Source of the DNA: Tatumella sp. JGM91
GTDB lineage: Bacteria; Pseudomonadota; Gammaproteobacteria; Enterobacterales; Enterobacteriaceae
Direction: 5' to 3'
DNA length: 64,000 nucleotides
Assembly: GCF_018257575.1 (NCBI RefSeq)
Contig: NZ_JAERJP010000013.1
Span: forward strand, 49,835-113,834
The position numbers were made by a program, and so were the translations under genes. The notes beneath the pieces are model-generated. The model had not been told where the DNA came from and did no database searches. It saw nothing but the letters and a program-made list of their open reading frames with translations. Positions 1 to 9,238 of this stretch are shown here, piece by piece (within the stretch, counting starts at the first letter, position 1; each line of letters begins with the position of its first letter).

Positions 1-40
1 AATTATTTATGTTTATACGCAGCACCTCCTGATTCCTCTG

Positions 41-66
41 CAGGCCGGCAACGATTATCCGGCCTG
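41..66. repeat. intergenic hairpin, CCGG core
   Basis: An 8-bp perfect inverted repeat (CAGGCCGG at 41-48, CCGGCCTG at 59-66) has a 10-nt loop and no T-run on either side. It could end a gene lying before the window or be a scattered palindromic element. Apart from the CRP-like site described separately, I see nothing else in 1-439 beyond AT-rich promoter-like DNA in front of the ProP-like gene. Confidence 0.45.
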
Positions 67-266
67 TGGAATAAGCGCCCCGGCAGGACAAAACAAACAG
101 ATTTACCCCGCTACCGGCACAGAATCCGGTAATATAACAGCATATTCTTCAGGATATTTCCCCTGCTATCTCAATGGCATTTCTATAGTTATATCATCCT
201 TTTATTTTATGTAATTCGGAATATATAACTGTTATATAGACTTAATGTCGCTATTTCCCCCTGAAA

Positions 267-282
267 CTTGAAACTGATCACA
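267..282 (+). promoter_or_regulatory. possible CRP-like site before proP-like gene
   Basis: The half-sites CTTGA and TCACA are separated by 6 bases, matching 8 of 10 positions of TGTGA-N6-TCACA. The site sits about 160 bases before the ATG at 440. E. coli proP has a CRP-controlled promoter, which makes this plausible, but one degenerate site in AT-rich DNA is weak evidence. Confidence 0.3.
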
Positions 283-439
283 GTTTTATACTAAGGTAGC
301 TATATATCAATTTGTATTGATAATATTTGGCCTTATTCTTCCGGCTTCTTATAGCTTTCTTTCCCCCTTCTGTATTTTCTGTTCTGTTTATGGCAACGAA
401 AGCTATAAGGCGCTCTCATTGATTATGTTATGAGGACTT

Positions 440-1915
440 ATGACAAGCACCAGTCACGCTAGCGAAAAACAGAAAAAACATTTCTGGAACAAAAAACAAA
501 AAGAGCTGACCGTTGATGATATTACTATCGTCGATAACGATATGCTGAAACGGGCGGTGGGCGCGGCCGCTTTAGGGAATGCCATGGAATGGTTCGATTT
601 TGGTGTCTTCAGTTATCTGGCCGTGACCATCGGTAAAGTGTTCTTTGCCGATGCCAGTGCAACGGCACAGTTAATTGCCACGTTCGGGACTTTCGCCGCC
701 GCTTTCCTGGTCCGGCCGCTGGGTGGTCTGTTTTTCGGACCACTGGGTGACCGCTATGGACGACAAAAGATCCTCGCCATTACGATGATAATGATGGCGG
801 TGGGTACTTTCTGTATCGGTCTGATCCCTTCCTATAGCAGTATCGGTATTATGGCACCGATCCTGCTGCTGGCCGCACGTCTGCTGCAGGGGTTCTCTAC
901 CGGGGGGGAATACGGCGGTGCCGCAACCTTTATCGCGGAATATTCGACCGATAATCGCCGCGGGTTTATGGGCAGTTTTCTGGAGTTCGGGACCCTCGGT
1001 GGCTATTTGCTGGGCGCCGGACTGGTCACCGCCCTCACTTCTGTGATGCCTGCCCGGGCAATGCTCGACTGGGGCTGGAGAATTCCGTTCTTTATTGCCG
1101 CCCCGCTGGGACTGTTCGGCTTATATGTACGTCTGAAACTGGAAGAAACCCCGGCATTCCAGCAGCATATGGAAAAACAGGAGGCCCTGGAACACAGTAA
1201 ACCCCGCCTGAATTTATGGCAGATGCTGACCAAATACCGTGCCCAGATGCTGAAATGTATCGGCCTGGTATTACTGTTTAATGTCTCCAACTATATGCTG
1301 ACATCCTATATGCCAAGTTACCTGACCGGTATCCTCGGCCTGAGTGAACTGAGCAGCCTGTTACTGGTGATGGTGGTCATGTTTGTCATGATGCCGCTGA
1401 CACTGTTCTGGGGCCACCGTACGGACAGTGTCGGACGTCGTCCGGTGATTGCCGGAGGAGCGATTGGCCTGATCGTGCTGTCGGTTCCCTGCCTGATGCT
1501 GATTGGTTCAGGAAATATGTGGGGAGTCTTTGCCGGACTGATTATTCTGGGTGTGGTACATACCTGCTTCAGCGGGACCATGCCCGCGACCCTGCCGGCA
1601 CTGTTTACCACCGATATTCGTTACAGCGCACTGGCCATCGGTTTTAATGTTTCCGTATCTCTGTTCGGCGGAACTACCCCGCTACTGACCGCATGGCTGG
1701 TAGATAAGACCCATAACCTGATGGTTCCGGCCTATTACCTGATGGCTGCCGGCGTTATTGGCCTGATTACGGTGTTCACGTTACGTGAAACTGCCCGTAA
1801 ACCACTGCGTGGTTCAACCCCGGCAGTCGCCAGTAAAGCGGAAGCCATGCTGCTGATAAAAAAACTGCAGCGCCGGAATAAGAAAAAATCCGAAACACAG
1901 ACTCCGGCACAGTAA
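440..1915 (+). CDS. proP: ProP-like osmoprotectant:proton symporter (MFS, MHS family)
   Basis: This 491-residue inner-membrane carrier probably takes up proline, glycine betaine or related compatible solutes with protons. It aligns along its length with E. coli ProP: GNAMEWFDFG at residues 46-55, the loop motif GDRYGRQK at 103-110, and a closely similar central block. A hydrophilic tail follows the last helix, but it is short and basic and lacks the long heptad coiled coil of E. coli ProP, so osmosensing may differ. The start at 440 has GAGGA at 432-436. It stands alone and ends in a strong terminator. A ProP paralogue with another substrate is possible. Confidence 0.8.
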   Translation: MTSTSHASEKQKKHFWNKKQKELTVDDITIVDNDMLKRAVGAAALGNAMEWFDFGVFSYLAVTIGKVFFADASATAQLIATFGTFAAAFLVRPLGGLFFGPLGDRYGRQKILAITMIMMAVGTFCIGLIPSYSSIGIMAPILLLAARLLQGFSTGGEYGGAATFIAEYSTDNRRGFMGSFLEFGTLGGYLLGAGLVTALTSVMPARAMLDWGWRIPFFIAAPLGLFGLYVRLKLEETPAFQQHMEKQEALEHSKPRLNLWQMLTKYRAQMLKCIGLVLLFNVSNYMLTSYMPSYLTGILGLSELSSLLLVMVVMFVMMPLTLFWGHRTDSVGRRPVIAGGAIGLIVLSVPCLMLIGSGNMWGVFAGLIILGVVHTCFSGTMPATLPALFTTDIRYSALAIGFNVSVSLFGGTTPLLTAWLVDKTHNLMVPAYYLMAAGVIGLITVFTLRETARKPLRGSTPAVASKAEAMLLIKKLQRRNKKKSETQTPAQ

Positions 1916-1931
1916 GCCGTCTGTCTTATTC

Positions 1932-1959
1932 ACGCCGGGCTAAGCCCGGCGTTTTTTTT
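1932..1959 (+). terminator. intrinsic terminator of the proP-like gene
   Basis: ACGCCGGGC and GCCCGGCGT form a 9-bp stem with a TAA loop, followed directly by seven or more T residues, 16 bases after the stop codon. Confidence 0.92.
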
Positions 1960-2352
1960 ATCCTCTGCTTATTAAGCCGTCACCGGGTGTAGGTTGCCTG
2001 TCGCCGAAAAGCTTAATGAATAAAATAACCACGCTAATTTGTTATAAATAACCATATCCGGATGAAATAGCAAAAATATAATTGCTACGCTTCCGTCCAG
2101 ACAAAAACTGCCCTCATAAATAATAATAAATAAAATATAAAATAAATAAAAACCATGCCAATTAAATTTAATTCACTATTTATAGTGATAACCGGATGCT
2201 ATAGTCCGATCATTAGCCATACCAGTGACAGGCTGATTATTTCTCTTATTAAGATAAATAATTATTTCTTTTATGGAAGAAAGATATACAGCCGGATTGC
2301 ACAGCAATAGATCGTTTATCACCCAAAGAACATCGACTATCAGGGATGTGAT
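1960..2352. other. AT-rich upstream region of the ecp operon
   Basis: This stretch of about 390 bases has no credible reading frame. It is AT-rich, especially 2030-2300, as expected for a pilus promoter region silenced by H-NS. In E. coli the regulator gene ecpR lies just before ecpA; nothing encoding a LuxR-type protein is present here. Confidence 0.6.
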
Positions 2353-2940
2353 ATGAAACGTATAATACTTAGCGGGATATTAGTGACGGCGGTAGTTATT
2401 CCCGTCATTTCTCTGGCTGCAGAGTCCACCGCCAACGCGGTTGCCACCTGGTCTGCGACGGCCAGAAAAGACACCACCAGTAAACTGGTGGTGACTCCTC
2501 TGGGATCACTGACTTTTCAGTATGCAGAAGGCCTGAAAGGCTTTAATACCCAGAAGGGATTATTTGATATCACCATTTACGGTGACAGCACCTCAACAGC
2601 GTTCCGGCTGACCTCACGGGTATTAAGCGATACTCTTATCCGTGCAGATAATTCAGGGTCCACATTACAGGTCGGGGTTACTTACCACGGCCAGCCGGTA
2701 ACAAAAACCAGCGATACCGTGATGACCGATACGGCCAGGGGTATTTCAGGGGGCAACCTGAGTGCTTTATCCGGCAGCTTTAATCTGAATAACCGTACTA
2801 TGTCCCAGGACCAGTTCACTTTTTCTATTATCGGTGCAACCACCGATGGCAGTACTGCCGTGACCGATTACAGTGCATTGCCGGAAGGGATTTGGAGCGG
2901 AGATATCAGTGTGCAATTTAATGCTGTCTGGACCAGCTGA
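2353..2940 (+). CDS. ecpA: E. coli common pilus major subunit EcpA
   Basis: EcpA (MatB) is the major structural subunit of the common pilus, exported through the Sec system and polymerised on the cell surface. The 195-residue protein has the same length as E. coli EcpA and shares long stretches with it, including [22 protein letters not shown] near residues 31-52 and the LPEGIWSGD...VQF ending. A signal peptide ends near residue 22, after VISLAAE. AGGGA at 2342-2346 supports the ATG at 2353. It is the first gene of ecpABCDE, 31 bases before ecpB. Confidence 0.95.
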   Translation: MKRIILSGILVTAVVIPVISLAAESTANAVATWSATARKDTTSKLVVTPLGSLTFQYAEGLKGFNTQKGLFDITIYGDSTSTAFRLTSRVLSDTLIRADNSGSTLQVGVTYHGQPVTKTSDTVMTDTARGISGGNLSALSGSFNLNNRTMSQDQFTFSIIGATTDGSTAVTDYSALPEGIWSGDISVQFNAVWTS

Positions 2941-2971
2941 TTTATCCTGACCCGGTATATAAGGAGCGGTG

Positions 2972-3643
2972 ATGAAATACCTTATTTTATTCTGCGGATT
3001 ATTTTCTGTGATGTTTTCACGCAGCTACGCATTAGATGTCGGCGATATTACGTCCTTTATTTACAGTGATCAAAATACCATGGGTAAAGAAATTGCTAAC
3101 CCTACCGATAATGGCCGTTTAATCACTCTGAGAATAGAAAAACTATCATCACCGCTGGCGGACGGAAAAATCATTACGACCGGAAATAGCCGCCGGGAAG
3201 TATTAATGACCCCCGCCAGCCTTTTACTGCCGGCTCACAGTAAAGAAATCGTCCGCTTCTATTACCAGGGACCGGCAGATAATCAGGAACGTTATTACCG
3301 GATAGACTGGCGGGACCAGTCCCTGAGCCGTATACCGGCCGAAAATACCGCCCGCGAAGCGGTCGCCACCTCTTCGGCACAAATAGGTACCCTGCTGGTG
3401 GTCGCACCACGTCAGGTCCGCTACGCCTGGCAGTACCGTAACAGCACTCTGTTCAATACCGGCAACGCAACACTGCGGGTCGTTGCCTATGGTCCCTGTC
3501 GCAGTGCCACCGACGGCAAGGAATGCCGGGAAAATTACTATCTGCTGCCGGGCAAAAACCGTGCATTCAGTCGTGTCAATGTGGCCATCAGACAAGGCCA
3601 TATTGGTCTGTGGCAGGCCGCTACTTTTGTGGCTGTCAAATAA
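2972..3643 (+). CDS. ecpB: pilus periplasmic chaperone EcpB
   Basis: EcpB is the periplasmic chaperone-like protein of the common pilus system, thought to hold subunits before usher export. The 223-residue product has an N-terminal signal sequence (YLILFCGLFSVMFSRSYA) and an immunoglobulin-like fold pattern with LRIEKLSSPL and IVRFYYQGP. The ATG at 2972 is preferred to an in-frame GTG at 2969 because AAGGAG at 2961-2966 is better spaced from it. Cysteines near positions 178 and 187 could pair. The later gene at 7789-8487 is a paralogue sharing the VRFYYRGPAD..ERYYRI pattern. Confidence 0.9.
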   Translation: MKYLILFCGLFSVMFSRSYALDVGDITSFIYSDQNTMGKEIANPTDNGRLITLRIEKLSSPLADGKIITTGNSRREVLMTPASLLLPAHSKEIVRFYYQGPADNQERYYRIDWRDQSLSRIPAENTAREAVATSSAQIGTLLVVAPRQVRYAWQYRNSTLFNTGNATLRVVAYGPCRSATDGKECRENYYLLPGKNRAFSRVNVAIRQGHIGLWQAATFVAVK

Positions 3644-3661
3644 ACTGCCGGTAAAACAGAG

Positions 3662-6169
3662 ATGCCCCGACTGCTGGCAGCACTGCGGTTTCCGGTATGG
3701 TTACGGTTACTGTACCCGGCCGGGCTGATACTGGTGCTACTGCCCGCACTCTGTATGGCAGATCAGGCCCTTCCACAGGTCGCAGGTATTCTTATTCCGC
3801 GAGCCTTTGCGCGGGCATTACAGGAAGGTATGAATATTCCGTTATCTCTTCATCTGCAGGGAGCCTCCGGCCGCGGGGATGACCAGAAGATAGGATTTGC
3901 TGCTGTCCGTTTACAGGGACAGCAGATAATTGTACGTTTTGTACAGCTTGAAGAACCGCAAGGCAATGCCGGCGCCAGCCAGTCCGTGCGCCAGCAACTG
4001 ACCACCCTGAAAGATACCCCCTTTAACCCGCAGTTACAGCTCAGGCTCTCAGCAGATGCCAGCCTGAATCTCGATCTGCAGCAGTTGATTCTGCAACTGG
4101 TGGTCAGCCGTACCGCGCTGGGCACATTACTGCGCCAGAGAAGCGAGGATATCGGAGCTTCCGGCGTCAACCGACTCAGCAGCAGCCTGAAGTACAACCT
4201 GGGGATGTACCATAATCAGGTCAGACGCGGACAAAACAGCGGTTCCGGATATCTGTCATTTAATAATGCTACCGCCCTCGGTGAACATCATATGCTGCTC
4301 GAGGGGTCAGTGTATGGCATGGCAAACGGCAGCCGTAATACTTCCCTGTATAAAGCCCTGTATGAACGGGATTTCTCCGGCTACCGTTTTGCCGCGGGAA
4401 TGCTCGACAGCTGGAACCTGCAGTCTATCGGCCCGGTGACCGCCCTGTCTGCCGGTAAAATCTATGGCCTGTCATGGGGTAACCAGGCCCGCTCCACCGT
4501 CTTTGATAATACCCAGTCGGTAACCCCGGTAATCGTTTTTCTGCCTGCGGCCGGGGAGGTCTATATTTCCCGCCAGGGCCGGTTGATTAGCGTACAAAAC
4601 TTTTCCATGGGCAATCATGAGATTGATACCCGCCAGTTCCCCTACGAGTTGTACGATGTTGAAATTATCGTGCAGGTCAACGGAAAGCAGGTCAGCAAAC
4701 ATACCGAACGGGTAAATAAGTTATTCAGCCGTGATACTGTTCCGGGCCAGCCACTGGCCTGGCAACTGTGGGGCGGAGCGCTGCGGGCTGATCGCCGGCC
4801 GGTGAATACCCGGCGATCCTCCGCCGAAAAACAGCGCTGGCTGATCGGATCATCAGGATCAGGATCGCTGAATCTTTTAAGCTGGGCGGCCACCGGTTAC
4901 AGCTACGATAATAACCTGATCGGCGAAAGCCGCGTTTCGCTGCCGGTCACCGGCAGCCTGGCAATTAATCATCAGCTGATGCTGGCCAATGATCAGTCCC
5001 GAAGTTCCCTGAGCAGCATGAGTGCCTCCCTGCCGGGAGGCTTCAGCTCAGTATGGCTAAACCATGAAATTACCCGTATTGGCTCTCGCCTGCAGCGGAG
5101 CGATGCCCATAACAGCGCCATTGGCAGTAGCCTGAATATGAGTATGTTACCCCTTCCTGCCGGTACGCTCAGTGCCAGTTACAACAGTGACCGGCTGAAT
5201 AACAGCCGTTATTACACCGCAGATTATTACCAGACCATTTTCAGCGGCACTCAGGGAACCCTGGGTGTCCGGCTGGGTCTGCAGCGTTACAATAACGGTG
5301 ACAGCCCCGGTGCCAGTAATAAATATATTGCCATCGATTTTTCACTGCAGTTTGGCCAGCTGTTCAGCCTCGGCCTGACACACCAGCGGGGATATACCCT
5401 GGCAAATCTGGAAGCCCGCCAGCAATTTGACAGCGGTTTTTTCCGTTCCGTTGGCGCCAATATGGCCACCGTGATTTCCGGTGATCCGCGTGGCGATAAC
5501 CGGCTGAGCGGCGGGGCTTATACCCGTTTTGACAGCCGCTATTCCGGCGGTACTCTGGCGGTTAACAGTAGTGCAGAAGGTAATATTAATTCCAGCCTGA
5601 CAGCCTATGGCAGCCTTGGCTGGCAGGGACGCCATCTGGCAGCCAGCAGTAATAACGAGGATACTGCCGGTATCATTGTCCATACCGAACTGCAGGACAA
5701 TTCACAACTCAGTGCCAGCATTAACGGCAGAGCCTATGACCTGCAGGACGGGGCAAATTATTTACCCCTGCCCGCCTATGGTCGTTACGATATCGAAATC
5801 CGTAATAATAGTCAGTCGGCCGATAGCTACAAAATTACCCGCAACCGCAAACAGAGCCTGACGTTATATCCTGGCAATGTCGCCGTTATTGAGCCACAAA
5901 CAGAATTACGGATCACCGTGTTTGGCCGCCTGTACCGACAGGATGGGCAACCACTGGCCAACAGCCTGTTACGCAGCGGAACACAGCGCAGCTTTACCGA
6001 TTCCCGCGGCGAATTTTCTATGGATATCGATAAAAAAAATCCCCTGATTCGCCTTGATACCGCCAGCCCTCCCTGCCAGTTCGTCCCTGACCTGCAGGGT
6101 GCCCGTGGTGCCGTATGGATTGGTGATATTACCTGCCGCAGTAAGGAGTCTGCCAATGAATCACCCTGA
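3662..6169 (+). CDS. ecpC: pilus outer-membrane usher EcpC
   Basis: EcpC is the usher through which EcpA is assembled. The 835-residue protein is close to the usual 841 of E. coli EcpC and matches it along its length: SRSEDIG near residue 160, the NLQS-GP-TA-SAGKIYGLSWGNQA block near 250-280, and a C-terminal plug or carboxypeptidase-like domain with YGRYDIEI and LTLYPGNVAVIEP. An N-terminal hydrophobic signal ends near ALCMA. It begins 18 bases after ecpB and its last 14 bases overlap the start of ecpD. No frameshift is visible. Confidence 0.94.
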   Translation: MPRLLAALRFPVWLRLLYPAGLILVLLPALCMADQALPQVAGILIPRAFARALQEGMNIPLSLHLQGASGRGDDQKIGFAAVRLQGQQIIVRFVQLEEPQGNAGASQSVRQQLTTLKDTPFNPQLQLRLSADASLNLDLQQLILQLVVSRTALGTLLRQRSEDIGASGVNRLSSSLKYNLGMYHNQVRRGQNSGSGYLSFNNATALGEHHMLLEGSVYGMANGSRNTSLYKALYERDFSGYRFAAGMLDSWNLQSIGPVTALSAGKIYGLSWGNQARSTVFDNTQSVTPVIVFLPAAGEVYISRQGRLISVQNFSMGNHEIDTRQFPYELYDVEIIVQVNGKQVSKHTERVNKLFSRDTVPGQPLAWQLWGGALRADRRPVNTRRSSAEKQRWLIGSSGSGSLNLLSWAATGYSYDNNLIGESRVSLPVTGSLAINHQLMLANDQSRSSLSSMSASLPGGFSSVWLNHEITRIGSRLQRSDAHNSAIGSSLNMSMLPLPAGTLSASYNSDRLNNSRYYTADYYQTIFSGTQGTLGVRLGLQRYNNGDSPGASNKYIAIDFSLQFGQLFSLGLTHQRGYTLANLEARQQFDSGFFRSVGANMATVISGDPRGDNRLSGGAYTRFDSRYSGGTLAVNSSAEGNINSSLTAYGSLGWQGRHLAASSNNEDTAGIIVHTELQDNSQLSASINGRAYDLQDGANYLPLPAYGRYDIEIRNNSQSADSYKITRNRKQSLTLYPGNVAVIEPQTELRITVFGRLYRQDGQPLANSLLRSGTQRSFTDSRGEFSMDIDKKNPLIRLDTASPPCQFVPDLQGARGAVWIGDITCRSKESANESP

Positions 6170-7820
6170 TGATTATCTGAGACGGGTTGTGATAAACCGG
6201 ATGCTGGCAACAGTTCTGCTGCTGTACAGCATAAACAGTTATCCGGTATTACAAAAAAATACCTGGCCGGATCAGCCGCCGATGAAGTTCGTGTTTGTCG
6301 AGAACAGTATCAACAATACCTATTTTGTGACCCCCGGCGGGGCGATTGATCCCCGGCTGACCGGCAGTAATCACTGGACCAGTAATAAATATACGGGGTC
6401 AGGGGTCATTAAACAGCAAAGCCTCGGTTATATGGATAATGGCCGTAATACCCTGCTGCGCGGCGGCCGCTATTTTGATATGTGGCTGGAAAATATCCCT
6501 TTTTTTCACCCGCTGACCGGCTTACGCTGCATTAACTGGTATAAAGGCTGTGACATCACCTCAGGGATGATCCCGCCACAGGCCACTGATGCTGCCGGAT
6601 TTTATGGTGTCGTGGTTCCGCCCGGCGGCAGTAAGTGGATGCACGGTCTGCTGTCAGACAGTGTGTATCAGTATTTACAGCAAATGCCTATCGGCGGTCA
6701 GTTAACCCTGCAGGTAAATACCTGCGAAACGACCATCCCTTACAATGCTGCGGCAGGAGAACGCTGCACTGGCCAGGCCTCCGGTAGCTGGTATCAGACC
6801 AGAGTTACTCAGATAAAGGCCGCCCATATCCGTTTTATTCACTCAAGTGCGTTATCTGAAGTTTTCATCACCAGCGAGGGCGTCCCGGTGCCGGGCACCG
6901 GCCAGAGTGACTGTAAATTACAGTCGGTCGGCGGCGATGACGGTCTCAGTTGTAAGATGGCAACCTATCGCCTGCAGACCTCCGGGCTGTCAAATTCGTC
7001 AATCCATATTTTCCCTGCAGTTACTCAGCCGGCACTGGCCGCGGCCCTGAAAGCAAATGATCTGCGTTTCAGCCTTAATGGCCGTAGCTGGCAGGCCATC
7101 AGAGGGACGGCAAATTACTATACCTTTGATCAAATGAAGAGCGCTGATGCGATATATATCTTCTTCAGTAATCGTTTTTTTAAAAAACTGGTCAGCCTGG
7201 GACTGAGTGACAACGATTCACGTAAATTAATCAGTTTCTATCTGCTGAATACACGGACCCCGGAGTCCGGCTGGTATGAGTTTCCGGCGTTAACGACTTT
7301 GCAGATCAAGCCGGCTGATCTCAGTGTCAGTATTACCGCCGATGATTATTCAGCCAGGCCGGAAAAAACAGGACAGGCAGGGGCGGGCCAGCCAGCGCTG
7401 GAGTTTGGTTATATTATCACTGCCAGCGGCAAAACAGCCGCCGATAAAGTCACTGTCAAGGTGACCGGCCCGCAGGTGACCCTGGCAGGTAACAGCTATT
7501 GCCTGTTCAGTTCTGCCGACGGCACCCTGCAAGTGCCTTTCCCTGGCTGGCTGAGTATGACTTCGCGTAATGGCTCACCACTGCGTTTAGCCGCAGGCTG
7601 TGATGGTAAGTGGTATGACATTACCGATGCTCTGTGGCAGCAACGACCGTGGAATGACGGCTACGGTAATCAGGGCATGATCAATGTGACCCGGCTGATT
7701 TTTTCTCTGCAGATGGACGATCCCCGTTCGCTGCGCACCCTTAACCAGCAACACTGGTATGGCGATGTCAGTGCCTCCGGAGAAATTCATGTTAAAGCGA
7801 CATGGAAAAACTTACCTTAA
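6156..7820 (+). CDS. ecpD: pilus tip adhesin EcpD
   Basis: EcpD is the polymerised tip adhesin of the common pilus and binds host surfaces. I place the start at the ATG at 6156 (554 residues), because AAGGAG at 6143-6148 precedes it; an upstream in-frame extension from 6054 would lie inside ecpC. The protein has a hydrophobic N-terminal stretch and paired cysteines (CINWYKGC; CETTIP...ERC), typical of exported two-domain adhesins. E. coli EcpD is about 547 residues. Identification rests on operon position, size and general pattern, and is less certain than for EcpA and EcpC. Confidence 0.88.
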   Translation: MNHPDDYLRRVVINRMLATVLLLYSINSYPVLQKNTWPDQPPMKFVFVENSINNTYFVTPGGAIDPRLTGSNHWTSNKYTGSGVIKQQSLGYMDNGRNTLLRGGRYFDMWLENIPFFHPLTGLRCINWYKGCDITSGMIPPQATDAAGFYGVVVPPGGSKWMHGLLSDSVYQYLQQMPIGGQLTLQVNTCETTIPYNAAAGERCTGQASGSWYQTRVTQIKAAHIRFIHSSALSEVFITSEGVPVPGTGQSDCKLQSVGGDDGLSCKMATYRLQTSGLSNSSIHIFPAVTQPALAAALKANDLRFSLNGRSWQAIRGTANYYTFDQMKSADAIYIFFSNRFFKKLVSLGLSDNDSRKLISFYLLNTRTPESGWYEFPALTTLQIKPADLSVSITADDYSARPEKTGQAGAGQPALEFGYIITASGKTAADKVTVKVTGPQVTLAGNSYCLFSSADGTLQVPFPGWLSMTSRNGSPLRLAAGCDGKWYDITDALWQQRPWNDGYGNQGMINVTRLIFSLQMDDPRSLRTLNQQHWYGDVSASGEIHVKATWKNLP

Positions 7821-8487
7821 ACGGCTGCTGATCCTGATAACAGGCTTCATCCTGTTACTGCCGGTCCGCGTCGCCGGCATAGAATCAGGAAATCTGACCC
7901 TGGCTCTCCCGGCTGAACGTAATTTTATTGCCCGACAGGTGCGGAATAATAACCGCAGTGCCCGTATCTATCAGGTAACGCTGTATCCTGTCCGCCGGCC
8001 GGCCGAGCATGAGCAGCGTTTGCCTGCGACTGACGGGCAATTGCTGTTTTCACCAAAAACCATGATCCTGCAGCCAGCAGAGAGTGATAATTTTAAGTTC
8101 TATTATCGCGGCCCTGCAGATACGAAAGAACGTTACTATCGTATTTCCATTGAAGAGATAGCAACCCGTGACCTGTCGGTTCCCTACCGCGGTGGCGGCC
8201 AGATCAGTATGCAACCGGCAGTGGTTCTTGACACATTGCTTATTGTCCGTCCGCGAAAAATACATTTCAGCTATCAGTGGCAGCCGGATAATGGCAGGCT
8301 CATCAATAATGGAAATACTTATTTTAAGCTTATTATCAGACCCCGCTGTCAGAGCAAAGAGCAACAGGAACTTGCCTGGTATCTGCTGCCCGGAGAACAA
8401 CTGCAAAACAAGCAGCTGGCCGGGGCTGCCAGCAGTTATCTTATCTATGATCAGCGCTTTATTACCTTAAACCAGCGCTGTCACTGA
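7789..8487 (+). CDS. ecpE: pilus periplasmic chaperone EcpE
   Basis: This is the second chaperone-like protein of the common pilus operon, about 232 residues against about 236 in E. coli. The start at 7789 is preceded by GGAG at 7779-7782 and overlaps the end of ecpD by 32 bases; a longer in-frame version from 7759 lacks a good ribosome site. A basic-plus-hydrophobic signal sequence (LLILITGFILLLPVRVAG) is followed by an Ig-like chaperone pattern with FYYRGPADTKERYYRI, shared with EcpB. It is the last gene of the operon. Confidence 0.9.
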   Translation: MLKRHGKTYLKRLLILITGFILLLPVRVAGIESGNLTLALPAERNFIARQVRNNNRSARIYQVTLYPVRRPAEHEQRLPATDGQLLFSPKTMILQPAESDNFKFYYRGPADTKERYYRISIEEIATRDLSVPYRGGGQISMQPAVVLDTLLIVRPRKIHFSYQWQPDNGRLINNGNTYFKLIIRPRCQSKEQQELAWYLLPGEQLQNKQLAGAASSYLIYDQRFITLNQRCH

Positions 8488-8616
8488 AACAACCGGCAAA
8501 AGGCTGCAACTAATAATAGCCGGGCTTGCAGGTTTTTATTTATAAAATCGCCCGATAACAGTCACCCGAAATCATGTAATATAGATGGCTGTTGTCAGAA
8601 AAATTACGGGAAAAAA

Positions 8617-8799
8617 ATGAACGGCACTGTCTTTAGCTTTATTTTCAGTACAATTTTCTTTGCAGTTTGCTGGGGTCTGATTATGTGGTTCCGCCAATGG
8701 AAAAAGGCCGGTGTCAGAGTACCGCGGGCAATCAGTCTGTCTCTTTTTTCGGGGGTGCTGTACGCAGTACTACAGTCGCTGGTACAAAATATGTTGTGA
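8617..8799 (+). CDS. small two-helix membrane protein, unknown
   Basis: This is a possible 60-residue membrane protein with two hydrophobic segments (about 5-24 and 38-58) separated by a basic loop (RQWKKAGVRVPR), giving a positive-inside hairpin. The ribosome site is weak (ACGGGAAAAAA before the ATG), and TAATATAGAT near 8577 could be a -10 element. I do not recognise the family. The basic loop and balanced helices argue for a real gene; small size and isolation argue for caution. Confidence 0.45.
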   Translation: MNGTVFSFIFSTIFFAVCWGLIMWFRQWKKAGVRVPRAISLSLFSGVLYAVLQSLVQNML

Positions 8800-9238
8800 A
8801 GTATGGCCGGCTGAGTGGTCGCGGGGCAGAGGCCTCCGGCCCTGGCCGATAACAGTACCAGAGGGAAACAGCGGCCGTAATGTGGCAGGACGGTATAATG
8901 GCAGCAAAAAAGTGATTAATGATGCGAAAACTATTTATTTTTATCTCTGCTAACACGGTCCGCAGGAAGAATATTATTCGTTAACGCTTCCCGTATGGAG
9001 ATTATTTTCTTGTCAGGAACGACTGAGTTTTGTAAGTTATCTGACAGAGTATCGTTATAGCCGCCTGGTGTTATTCCGTCTTTATCGGTTTTATTCTTAA
9101 AATAACTTTATGACTGACCAATAATCCGCAGATATTTATCTATCTGCACACAAATTTATATAAATTTCAATATTTTTATATTATGGCTATTAGTACAGAT
9201 TACCGCTAATATTATTCTGGTAATTAAAGGAGCCACCG
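8800..9238. other. gap without a recognised gene
   Basis: These 439 bases contain short overlapping frames in several phases, none with a ribosome site or recognisable product. Bases 9100-9220 are AT-rich and probably hold the promoter of the Rob-like gene. GGCCGG and CCGGCC near 8803-8840 could form a loose hairpin ending the small membrane protein gene. Confidence 0.5.

Noticed and set aside
3224..3601. 125-codon frame opposite ecpB
   Set aside because: Shadow of ecpB, which matches a known family.
9140..9180. Mar/Rob box upstream of the Rob-like gene
   Set aside because: A GCAC element is present but the spacing to the following A-rich block does not fit the consensus.
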